Shown here one piece after another: positions 1 to 7,141 of a stretch of DNA of 64,000 nt. The stretch comes from Actinomadura rayongensis (lineage in GTDB: Bacteria; Actinomycetota; Actinomycetes; Streptosporangiales; Streptosporangiaceae): positions 434,001-498,000 of the forward strand of contig NZ_WUTW01000001.1 in assembly GCF_009831215.1 (NCBI RefSeq). The letters are read 5' to 3'. The notes beneath the pieces were generated by a model, which saw nothing but the letters and a program-made list of their open reading frames with translations, made no database searches and had not been told where the DNA came from. Made by a program: the position numbers and the translations under genes. How positions within the stretch are numbered: position 1 is the stretch's first letter; each line of letters opens with the position of its first letter.

Positions 1-601
1 CGTCGTAGAGCGCGAGGAACCCGCCGGACGGCAGCCGGTCGAGCAGCCGCGCGACGATCTCGGCGGCCTCGGCGTCGTCGGCGATGTGACCGAGGACGCC
101 CATCAGCAGCAGCGCCACCGGACGCTCGAAGTCCAGGTGCTCGCGCGCCCGGTCGATGATCGTGTCGGGGTCGCGGACGTCGGCGTCGATGTAGTGGGTG
201 GACCCGCCGCGCCGGCCGGTGAGCAGCGCGCGGGCGTGCGCGAGGACCATCGGGTCGTTATCGACGTAGACGATCCCGGCGTCCGGCGCGATCCGCTGCG
301 CGACCTGGTGGGTGTTGTCCTCGGTGGGCAGGCCCGTCCCGACGTCGAGGAACTGCCGCACGCCCCGCTCGGCCGCCAGGTACGCGACGGCGCGGCCGAG
401 GAATTCCCGCGACGCGCGGGCCAGGTCGATGATTCCGGGATAGACGCGCGTGTACTCGTCGCCGGCCTGCCGGTCGACGGGAAAGTTGTCGTTGCCGCCG
501 AGCCAGTAGTTCCAGATGCGCGCCGAGTGCGGGACGGTCGTGTCGATCCCCGCGAGCAGGTCCTGTTCGGCGGCGGCGAAGAAGTCGTCGTCGGTGCTCA
601 T
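1..601 (-). CDS. SAM-dependent methyltransferase, DUF574 family (partial, C-terminus outside window)
   Basis: The reading frame opens at an ATG whose complement lies at 599-601 and runs off the left edge, so about 200 N-terminal residues are visible. It starts MSTDDDFFAAAEQDL and has the DUF574/Methyltransf_19 signatures: HSARIWNYWLGGNDNFP near residue 25, then FLDVGTGLPTEDNTH as the SAM-binding glycine loop, then VYVDNDPMVLAHARALL as the acidic strand that binds the SAM ribose. The family is abundant in filamentous actinomycetes, often beside DUF397/XRE genes; its substrates are unknown. A GGGAGG ribosome-binding site precedes the start. It lies just downstream of a DUF5753 regulator on the same strand, which suggests co-transcription. 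Confidence 0.88.
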   Translation of the reverse strand, partial: MSTDDDFFAAAEQDLLAGIDTTVPHSARIWNYWLGGNDNFPVDRQAGDEYTRVYPGIIDLARASREFLGRAVAYLAAERGVRQFLDVGTGLPTEDNTHQVAQRIAPDAGIVYVDNDPMVLAHARALLTGRRGGSTHYIDADVRDPDTIIDRAREHLDFERPVALLLMGVLGHIADDAEAAEIVARLLDRLPSGGFLALYD

Positions 602-662
602 TCCCGGCCTCCCGCGTGCGACGTCCCTCCATGAAAACAAACGCGGCGGGACGGCGCACGCG

Positions 663-1847
663 TCAATGATCTTCTGGCTGGAGTCGGCCAAGAAGGTCGT
701 GCAGCCGGTGCACGCTCGCGTCGGGAGTGGACGCCTGGGTCGCGAGGGAGTTGAACAGCCCGGCGTAGTAGCGCTCGTCGCCGGGGCCGTGCGGATAAAG
801 CCCGTGGTTGGCCTGCTCCAGGAAAATCAGGTCCGGAAATCCCTGTTCGGGAAGGCGCAGGAGCGTCAAAGGGCCGTCGCTCGCGCCGTCGCCGCCGGAC
901 GGCATGAGCTGAATGCACACATGGGGGAGCCGCGCGAGATCGAGGAGATGCCGGATCTGGTCGCGGCGGACGTCGTCGGGGAAACCGCCGGGGAGCAGCG
1001 CCCTTTCCTCGATCACGTGCCACAGCACGGGCGGGTCGGAGCGGTGCAGGATCTGCTGGCGGGCGAGGCGCAATTCGACGCGGCGGGCGATCTCGACGGG
1101 GGACAGGGCGCCGAGGCCGGCGATCGCGTGCTTCGCGTAGGCGGGCGTCTGGAGCAGGCCGGGGACGCGGCGCGGCGCGTAGGTGCGGATCGACTCCAGC
1201 TCGGGCTCCAGCGTGAGGTAGACCTCGAACCACGGCGGGACGACGTCCCGGAAGCCGTACCACCACACGCGCGGGGAGCGCAGCCGCGTGTCGCGCAACT
1301 TGGCGCAGCGCTGGACGGTCCGGACCTGGTCCGCGTCGACCTCGGCGCGGACGGCCCCGCCCGCGTCGCCGGCCCGCGGCGAGGCCAGGGAGCAGCAGCC
1401 GTGCGTGCCGTTGAGCAGTTCCTCCGCCGCCGCCTTGGCCGACGTCGCGTCCGCGAGGCCGTGGGCCCGCGCGAGGTCGGCGCCGGACGGGGTCGAGGCC
1501 GCGTCGATCGCGGCCATCCGGGCGCGCAGTTCGGCCAGCGAGTGCATCGCGTTCTTGTTCTTGCCGTGCGCGATGCCGTAGACGGCCAGCGTCGCCCACA
1601 GCGACTCCACGAAGTCCTGCCGGGGCCGCCGGCGCCGGCGGCCGGGGGCGCGCGGTTTGAGCAGGTCGTTGACGGTCGTGTGGGGGAGTTCCTTGACCAC
1701 CACGCCCAGCACCGGCTGCGGGCGCGCGGCGAGGTCTTCGGCGAGGCTTTCGATCGCCGCGAAGGATGGGTCGCCCGAAATGTGGCGATTCTCCTGAAGT
1801 AGGGAGATGACGTCAGCGATCTTGATCTGACGCTCCTCGTTCGGCAT
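663..1847 (-). CDS. DUF5753-domain transcriptional regulator with atypical N-terminus
   Basis: 394 residues. The C-terminal half is a clear DUF5753 domain: VPGLLQTPAYAKHA around residue 230, the LARQQILHRSDPP region, then a conserved LPHVCIQLMPSGG stretch and a C-terminal LEQANHGLYPHGPG segment. The N-terminal half is unusual. Instead of the normal XRE helix-turn-helix it opens MPNEERQIKIADVISLLQEN, has a basic patch PGRRRRRPRQ near residue 70, and has a helical region that could be a diverged DNA-binding domain. DUF5753 proteins usually pair with DUF397 proteins; here the downstream neighbour is instead a DUF574 methyltransferase. The ATG at 1847 was chosen because the reading frame upstream shows no family similarity. 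Confidence 0.8.
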   Translation of the reverse strand: MPNEERQIKIADVISLLQENRHISGDPSFAAIESLAEDLAARPQPVLGVVVKELPHTTVNDLLKPRAPGRRRRRPRQDFVESLWATLAVYGIAHGKNKNAMHSLAELRARMAAIDAASTPSGADLARAHGLADATSAKAAAEELLNGTHGCCSLASPRAGDAGGAVRAEVDADQVRTVQRCAKLRDTRLRSPRVWWYGFRDVVPPWFEVYLTLEPELESIRTYAPRRVPGLLQTPAYAKHAIAGLGALSPVEIARRVELRLARQQILHRSDPPVLWHVIEERALLPGGFPDDVRRDQIRHLLDLARLPHVCIQLMPSGGDGASDGPLTLLRLPEQGFPDLIFLEQANHGLYPHGPGDERYYAGLFNSLATQASTPDASVHRLHDLLGRLQPEDH

Positions 1848-2142
1848 CGGTGCCGCCTTGGTCGATGGTCGGACGGTTCGGACGGGGTCATGATCCCATC
1901 GCTGCTTCCGATGACTGCGTCAGATGCCACATTCGCCGCCATCCGGATTCTTGTCACACGAGACTCGTAAGATCCATCGCCTATTCGGATATTTCGGCTG
2001 ATGGAAACCCGGATAGGCGGGATGGCAGCCGTATTTATCCGGCGTCATCCGATGTCGTCCGGATTAGCGTATTTGGCCGCGGGAAGTCGTGGCTCCGGCC
2101 AGAGTGGTGCCCCGTCGCAATGTCCGAACGAGAGGAGCCGCC
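1848..2142. promoter_or_regulatory. Divergent intergenic region with inverted repeats
   Basis: This stretch of 295 bases separates the minus-strand DUF5753 regulator from the plus-strand cyclase-like pair and should contain both promoters. It is noticeably more AT-rich than its surroundings. It contains CCGGATA (2009-2015) and its complement TATCCGG (2036-2042), with related CGGAT/ATCCG copies near 1987, 2047 and 2059. This is the kind of repeat cluster a local repressor might bind. No gene was identified in it. Confidence 0.4.
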
Positions 2143-2370
2143 ATGCGCTCAGTCGAACGTTCGCTGACGACCGTCCAGCGGTTCGACCAGCCCGGCGACC
2201 GCCACCGCGCCGAGGACCCGGCGCGCACCGCCCATCTGGCGCTGTCGCTGATCACGGTCTGGTCGATCCGGACCGGCCGGCGGCTGCGCGCCGCGCCGAT
2301 CAGCGACCTGACCTCCGCCGAGCTGGAGGCGTTCTGGGCCGACCCGCTCATGGACGACGAGCCGCCGTGA
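2143..2370 (+). CDS. Small hypothetical protein (75 aa) paired with cyclase-like gene
   Basis: The chosen ATG at 2143 follows AGAGGAG seven bases upstream; a longer in-frame extension to 2089 has no ribosome-binding site. The protein reads MRSVERSLTTVQRFD and ends SAELEAFWADPLMDDEPP. The central segment HLALSLITVWSIRTGRRL is hydrophobic-to-basic and could be a helix packing against a partner rather than a membrane segment. I do not recognise a family. The gene ends 43 bases before the cyclase-like gene on the same strand, so the two are probably co-transcribed. Confidence 0.6.
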   Translation: MRSVERSLTTVQRFDQPGDRHRAEDPARTAHLALSLITVWSIRTGRRLRAAPISDLTSAELEAFWADPLMDDEPP

Positions 2371-2413
2371 CCGCCCGGCGCGCCTCCCGACGACCCCCCA
2401 GCGAGAAGAGACC

Positions 2414-2974
2414 ATGAACCGGACCATCATCGGCACCGACATCGTCGGCTTCGGCCACGACCGCCGGCGCGACGCGGGCACCCAGGCGTTCCTGCGCGAC
2501 CGCATGTACGGCGTCCTCAGCGACGCCTTCAAGATCACGGGACTGCCGTGGGAGGACTGCCGCTTCGAGGACCGGGGCGACGGCGTCCTCATCATCACAC
2601 CGCTCGACGTGGACCCGGCCGAGGCGATGGACCCGCTCGCCCACCACCTCGCCGCGCTCCTGCGCCACGCGAACCGGCTCGCCAACCCGATCAGCCGGCT
2701 CCGGCTGCGCGTCGCCGTCCACAGCGGACGGGTCCACGAGGACCCGTTCGGCGTCCACGGCGACGCGGTCAACCACATGGCGCGGCTGCTGGACGCCGCC
2801 GCGTTCAAGGACGCGATCGAGGACGCGGGCGCCGACGTCGGCCTGCTCGTCTCCGGCGCCCTGTTCGGCGAGGCGACGGCCGCCAGCATCATGGTCAACC
2901 CGGCCGCCTACCGGGAGATCGAGGTGACGAACAAGGAGACCAGGACCGTCGCCCACCTCTGGCTGTCCGCCTAG
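2414..2974 (+). CDS. Class III nucleotidyl-cyclase-homology protein (stand-alone, 186 aa)
   Basis: The whole protein is one cyclase-homology domain. GTDIVGFG at residues 7-14 supplies the first metal-binding Asp. FEDRGDGVLII near residue 52 supplies the second (GDG). FGVHGDAVNHMARLLDAA near residue 112 contains the Asn and Arg that stabilise the transition state (AVNHMAR). The Lys that normally precedes the GDG loop and reads adenine appears to be Glu here, so cAMP may not be the product, or the domain may only bind nucleotide. There is no sensor, HAMP or membrane segment. Similar stand-alone domains occur in actinomycete accessory loci. A GAGAAGAG ribosome-binding site lies upstream. The family call is firm; activity is uncertain. 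Confidence 0.75.
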   Translation: MNRTIIGTDIVGFGHDRRRDAGTQAFLRDRMYGVLSDAFKITGLPWEDCRFEDRGDGVLIITPLDVDPAEAMDPLAHHLAALLRHANRLANPISRLRLRVAVHSGRVHEDPFGVHGDAVNHMARLLDAAAFKDAIEDAGADVGLLVSGALFGEATAASIMVNPAAYREIEVTNKETRTVAHLWLSA

Positions 2975-2981
2975 AACCCGG

Positions 2982-3662
2982 CTAGAACAGCGTGCCCTCG
3001 TGCTCGATGCCGCGCAGGGCGTCGTAGTCGAGCGTGACGCAGTCGATGCCCCGGTCGGCGGCGAGGACGCGCGCCTGCGGCTTGATCTCCTGCGCGGCGA
3101 ACACCCCGCGCACCGGCGCGATCAGCGGGTCGCGGTTCAGCAGTTCGAGGTAGCGCGTCAGCTGCTCGACGCCGTCGATCTCGCCCCGGCGCTTCAGCTC
3201 GACGGCGACGGTGCGGCCCGCCGCGTCCCGGCACAGGATGTCGACGGGGCCGATCGCGGTCGGGTACTCGCGGCGGATGAGCGAGTAGCCGTCGCCGAGC
3301 GTCGTGATGTGCTCGGCGAGCAGTTCCTGGAGGTGGGCCTCGACGCCGTCCTTCTGGAGGCCGGGGTCCAGGCCCAGTTCGTGGCTGGTGTCGTGCAGGA
3401 CCTCGTGGACCGTGAGGATGAGCCGTTCGCCGGACTTGCCGTGCGTGACCGTCCAGCGGGCGATCGCGCCGCCCTCGTCGAACGGCTCCTCCTTGAGGGA
3501 GCACGGCGGGTTCATCCAGTTCAGCGGCTTGTAGGCGCGATCGTCGGCATGGACGCTCACGCTGCCGTCCGCCTTGATGAGGACGAGGCGCAGCGCCAGG
3601 GGGAGATGGGCCGTGAGCTTGCCGGCGTAGTCGACGCTGCACCGGGCGATAACGAGACGCAC
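2982..3662 (-). CDS. nucS: Endonuclease NucS (EndoMS), non-canonical mismatch repair
   Basis: 226 residues, the usual actinobacterial length. NucS cleaves both strands at mismatches and replaces MutS/MutL in most actinobacteria. The N-terminal half is the DNA-binding/dimerisation domain. The C-terminal RecB-like nuclease has GPVDILC (Asp141) and VAVELKRR (Glu155, Lys157), matching the D-ExK metal site. The protein ends HEGTLF, resembling the hydrophobic C-terminal tail through which NucS contacts the sliding clamp. It is convergent with the cyclase-like gene (7 bp apart) and divergent from the next gene. The ATG at 3662 gives the conserved start [14 protein letters not shown]. Confidence 0.95.
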   Translation of the reverse strand: MRLVIARCSVDYAGKLTAHLPLALRLVLIKADGSVSVHADDRAYKPLNWMNPPCSLKEEPFDEGGAIARWTVTHGKSGERLILTVHEVLHDTSHELGLDPGLQKDGVEAHLQELLAEHITTLGDGYSLIRREYPTAIGPVDILCRDAAGRTVAVELKRRGEIDGVEQLTRYLELLNRDPLIAPVRGVFAAQEIKPQARVLAADRGIDCVTLDYDALRGIEHEGTLF

Positions 3663-3799
3663 GGCGCCCGAGCTTAGTTCGCCCGGGCGCCCGGCGCGTT
3701 CCGGACGCCTGTTTGCGGCCGTCCGGCGGGGTGATTGTTGCTTCGCCGCTTATCGTCCGGTCCGGGGCGTTCGTGGCATCATCCCGGGCGGGAGGTGCG

Positions 3800-4537
3800 A
3801 TGGCCCACGACGACGTCGAGGCGGAGCTGAACCGGCATCCGGCCGTCCGCGAGTGCGCGGTCACGACGATCCGCGCGACGAGCGGGCGGGACGTCCTGGT
3901 GGCGTACGTCGTCAGCGCGGATCCGTCCCTCGACGCGCAGAAGGTCCGGACGTTCCTGAACGCCCCCAAGGTGCGCTCCGCGCGGATCCCGCGCGCGGTG
4001 GTCCTGGTGGACGAGCTGCCGCGCCGGGCGTCCGGCGAGGTCGACCGCGACGCCCTGCCGCTGCCGGTCCAGGCCGGCCCGCCGCGCGGCGGCAAGGGCG
4101 GCGGCGGGTTCGGCGACGGCGAGCGCATCGGCGCGCTGCTGGGCGTGGCCGCCGTCGTGACGCTGCTGTCGCTCGTACTGACGAACGCGTTCTGGCCCGG
4201 TTCGACCGACGTGTCCGCCGTGCCCGGGCCGTGGTCCGGCTTCTTCCGGGGGCTCTACCTGGCCGAGTCGCTGGCGTTCGGGCTCGGCGTCGCGTTCCTC
4301 ATGTTCGGGCACCCGATGCTCGACCGGTTCGACCGGCCCCGGTGGCTGACCCGCCTCGCGCATCTGGCGGTCGTGTGGCTGCTCGCGTCGTGGTGGCCGC
4401 AGGACAACTCCTACCGGCTCACCGGCAAGACGGACTGGGGGTCGCAGGCCGCGCTGGTCTACGGGTTCAACATCACGCTGATGGTCGCCGCGGGCGTGCT
4501 CGTCGCGTTCGCGTTCGCCCGGCACCGCGACGACTGA
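3800..4537 (+). CDS. Membrane protein with N-terminal AMP-ligase C-terminal-like domain
   Basis: 245 residues from ATG 3800, which is preceded by GGGAGGTG. Residues 1-90 resemble the small C-terminal domain of ANL adenylating enzymes: VEAELNRHPAVRECAV, then DVLVAYVV, then PRAVVLVDELPRRASG. In active ligases the motif ends SGK-x-x-R with the catalytic Lys; here it is SGEVDR (Glu80), so it cannot adenylate by the normal route, and the large N-terminal domain is absent. A Gly/Lys linker (about 92-104) leads to four predicted membrane helices, the first LLGVAAVVTLLSLVL and the last LMVAAGVLVAFAFA. Function unknown. Its last 65 bases overlap the convergent GNAT/ATP-grasp gene. Confidence 0.75.
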   Translation: MAHDDVEAELNRHPAVRECAVTTIRATSGRDVLVAYVVSADPSLDAQKVRTFLNAPKVRSARIPRAVVLVDELPRRASGEVDRDALPLPVQAGPPRGGKGGGGFGDGERIGALLGVAAVVTLLSLVLTNAFWPGSTDVSAVPGPWSGFFRGLYLAESLAFGLGVAFLMFGHPMLDRFDRPRWLTRLAHLAVVWLLASWWPQDNSYRLTGKTDWGSQAALVYGFNITLMVAAGVLVAFAFARHRDD

Positions 4538-6113
4538 CGTCCAGGTCCCGGAACATCGCGCCGAGCGCCCGGTTCGCGTCTTTGACGGCTTCTGTGGCGT
4601 TGTCGAGGGCTTCGGGGGTGCGGGCGGCGAGCGCGACGCCGAGGTAGGGGGCGGGGTCGAACGCCGCCGTCGGGATCGTCACGACGAGCACGGCGTCCGC
4701 GCACGCCCGGGTGAGCTTGTCGACGTGGCGGCGCAGCGCGGCCGGGGGCAGGCGGGCGCCGAGCGGCACGCGGTCCAGCGTCCGGACGAGGTGGTCGCCG
4801 CCGCGCAGTCGGTCGAACGTCGCCTTGAGATGGAACGCGACGGCCGGGCCGGTGAGGCGCAGGTTGATCTCGGTGGGGGCGAGGCGGCCCGTCCGGGCGG
4901 TGACGAAGTCGACGTCGTACCAGCCGCGATAGCCGTCCTCGGCGAGCACGCGGCCGACCGCGACGCCGAACGTCTCGGCCGTCGTCGCGATGGCGTCCGG
5001 GACGCGGCCGACGGTGACGCCCTGGTAGGCGGTTCCGGCGACGTCCATCAGGCCGGTGCCGACGGGGTGGACGGTCCCGTCGCCGTCGATGAACGCGTCG
5101 AACGTCGGGTCGGGGAAGCGGTCGTCCTTCGCGACGTGCTCCTCCACCAGCAGCCCCGCGACGCGGCGCGGGAGGCGCCCGCCGGGGGTCACGACGCGCG
5201 TCCCGGAGCCGCCGACGCCGTACTCCGCCTTCAGGACGAGCGGCCCCGCGGCCAGCTCCCGGACCAGCGCCCGCCGCGAGCGCACCGGGCGGCGCGCGGG
5301 GACGACGATGCCCGGATGCCCGGGTGCGAGGGCCGTGAACAGCGCGTGGGCGTGGCGTTTCGACTCGTACCTGCGGACGGCGGCCATGACGGCGGGCGGC
5401 GCGGCCGTCTCGCCCCACGGCACGACGCGTCTGCCCGGGACGCGGGTGAGCGCCGGGACGTCGTCCCAGCCGAGCGTGTCGGCGGTCGCGCGGAGCCACC
5501 ACGCGTCCACGCGCTCGGGCAGCACCAGCCCGGCGGGCTGCGGCCCGCAGAACGTCACCATGCAGGAGTAGTGGTCGGGGCGCTGCGGAACGTCCGAGAA
5601 CTGGCCGTTGAACGCGGCGACGTTCCCGACCCGGACGTCCGGGCCGCCCGCCGCCCACGCGCGCGCCCACGCGGGCTCCGGGCGGATCGGCCACGCCGTG
5701 AAGACGGGCAGGTCCGCGTCCGGCGCGGTGGGCTCGGCGCCCATCGCGCGGTAGAAGCCCGCCGCGTGCGGGTCCGACCGGACGGTCACGCGGGTGAACC
5801 CCCGGCGTCCGGCCTCGTGGAGGACGTGCCGGTACAACAGCTGTCCGACGCCGTTCCGCAGGACGCGCGGTTCCACGAACAGCAGGCCGAGTTCGCCGTC
5901 CGGCGGGTCGCCGTCCAGGGTGGCGACGCCGGCGACCGCGCCGTCCTGCTCGGCGACGACCGCGCGCCGCGCCGCGACGTCGCCCGGCCGCAGCCGCAGC
6001 TCGTCCCGGCACGCCGCGAGGAACGCCGCGTCGTAGCCCCAGTGCGCCTTGGACCGCAGGACGAGCGCGCTCAGCGCCTCCGCCTCGTCCGGCCGCGCCG
6101 CCCGCACCCGCAT
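4473..6113 (-). CDS. GNAT acetyltransferase / ATP-grasp ligase fusion protein
   Basis: 546 residues with two domains. Residues 1-150 are a GNAT acetyltransferase: MRVRAARPDEAEALSAL, then LGLLFVEPRVLRNGVGQLLY with the R-N-G-V-G acetyl-CoA loop, ending in GFYRAMGA. Residues about 160-510 are ATP-grasp: LVLKAEYGVGGSGTRVV is the Gly-rich nucleotide loop with Lys, VEEHVAK the hinge, GWYDVDFV and PTEINLRLTGPA the metal-binding Asp, Glu and Asn. Fusions of this kind may acylate or ligate an amino acid, peptide or polyamine, but nothing here fixes the substrate. The tail after residue 525 is Arg-rich and overlaps the 3' end of the convergent membrane gene. The stop of the LLM gene lies 10 bp upstream. 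Confidence 0.85.
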   Translation of the reverse strand: MRVRAARPDEAEALSALVLRSKAHWGYDAAFLAACRDELRLRPGDVAARRAVVAEQDGAVAGVATLDGDPPDGELGLLFVEPRVLRNGVGQLLYRHVLHEAGRRGFTRVTVRSDPHAAGFYRAMGAEPTAPDADLPVFTAWPIRPEPAWARAWAAGGPDVRVGNVAAFNGQFSDVPQRPDHYSCMVTFCGPQPAGLVLPERVDAWWLRATADTLGWDDVPALTRVPGRRVVPWGETAAPPAVMAAVRRYESKRHAHALFTALAPGHPGIVVPARRPVRSRRALVRELAAGPLVLKAEYGVGGSGTRVVTPGGRLPRRVAGLLVEEHVAKDDRFPDPTFDAFIDGDGTVHPVGTGLMDVAGTAYQGVTVGRVPDAIATTAETFGVAVGRVLAEDGYRGWYDVDFVTARTGRLAPTEINLRLTGPAVAFHLKATFDRLRGGDHLVRTLDRVPLGARLPPAALRRHVDKLTRACADAVLVVTIPTAAFDPAPYLGVALAARTPEALDNATEAVKDANRALGAMFRDLDVSRRGAGRTRTRRARPRRPSA

Positions 6114-6123
6114 GCCGCCCAGG

Positions 6124-7098
6124 CTAGGACCTCAGGCGGGGCAGCACCTCGGTGCCGAGACGTTCGAGGTTCTCCAGCGTCGCGGCGGCCGAGCCCGCGC
6201 CCTCGACCAGGAACATCAGCCGGTCGATACCCGTGATGGCCATCGTGGCGCGGATCGCGGCGGCGCACTCGTCCGGGCTCCCCACCGGATGCGTCGCGCA
6301 GAGCCGCCGCACGTACGCCTCGGGGTCGCGGGCCGGGCGCGGACGGTCGTCCACCGGGACATAACCGTCCAGACCGGGGCCGAGCCAGCGCGGCATCTCG
6401 CGCAGCAGCAGGTCCGTCGCCGCCTCCCGGGAGGCGCCGACCTGCGCCAGGTGCGCCGACACGTGCGGCGCCGGGACGCCGTGCCGCGTCACCGCCCGCG
6501 CTTTCTCGGCGTCGTCCACGTGCATCCCGAGCAGCATCGGCAGGCCGCGCGCGGCGGCGACGGCCTCGGTCTCCGGCGACGTGCACGCCACCACGACGGG
6601 CGGCGGCGCGGCGGCGCGCGGGACGACCGGGACCTCACGGAACGCGAAGTGGTCGCCCGTCCAGCCGACGCGCTCGGACCGCAGCCACGCCAGCAGCAGG
6701 TCCAGCGCCTCGGGGAAGCCCTTCTCGTAGCGGGCGAGGCCCGTCCCGAAGACCTCCAGGTCCTGCCAGGGGCCGCCGCGCCCGACGCCGAGCGTGAGCC
6801 GTCCGCCCGAGACCAGCGAGAGCAGCGCCGCCTCCTCGGCGACCGCGACCGGGTGGCGGGTCGGGAGCACCGTGACGGCGGTGCCGACGGTGATCCGCCG
6901 GGTTCGTCCGAGGATGTGCCCGGCGAGCGTGAGCGCCGACGGGATCACTCCGTAGGGCATGAAATGGTGCTCGGCGAGCCAGACGTCGTCGAACCCGGCC
7001 CGCTCGGCGGCGACGGCGGCGCGGACGGTCCGGTCGAGCGACGCGGCGTCGTCCTCGCCGGGGAGGCGGGCGGCCAGCAGGAAGACTCCGAAGCGCAC
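6124..7098 (-). CDS. LLM-class (luciferase-like) flavin or F420-dependent oxidoreductase
   Basis: 324 residues from GTG 7098, giving the family-typical start VRFGVFLLAARLPG; the upstream ATG at 7143 would run into the divergent gene. Luciferase-like monooxygenase barrel features include FDDVWLAEHHFMPYG near residue 46, GTAVTVLPTRHPVAVAEE near 80, and SGGRLTLGVGRGGPW near 105, the cofactor-binding segment. The C-terminal half has GSPDECAAAIR, typical of the family. In actinobacteria these enzymes use F420 or FMN; the substrate cannot be read from the sequence. It is divergent from the hydroxyacyl-CoA dehydrogenase with about 43 bp between starts, and followed closely by the GNAT/ATP-grasp gene. 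Confidence 0.85.
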   Translation of the reverse strand: MRFGVFLLAARLPGEDDAASLDRTVRAAVAAERAGFDDVWLAEHHFMPYGVIPSALTLAGHILGRTRRITVGTAVTVLPTRHPVAVAEEAALLSLVSGGRLTLGVGRGGPWQDLEVFGTGLARYEKGFPEALDLLLAWLRSERVGWTGDHFAFREVPVVPRAAAPPPVVVACTSPETEAVAAARGLPMLLGMHVDDAEKARAVTRHGVPAPHVSAHLAQVGASREAATDLLLREMPRWLGPGLDGYVPVDDRPRPARDPEAYVRRLCATHPVGSPDECAAAIRATMAITGIDRLMFLVEGAGSAAATLENLERLGTEVLPRLRS

Positions 7099-7141
7099 CT
7101 CCGGGTCATACCCCGCGAAACCCCTCTGGGAGACTGCGGGC

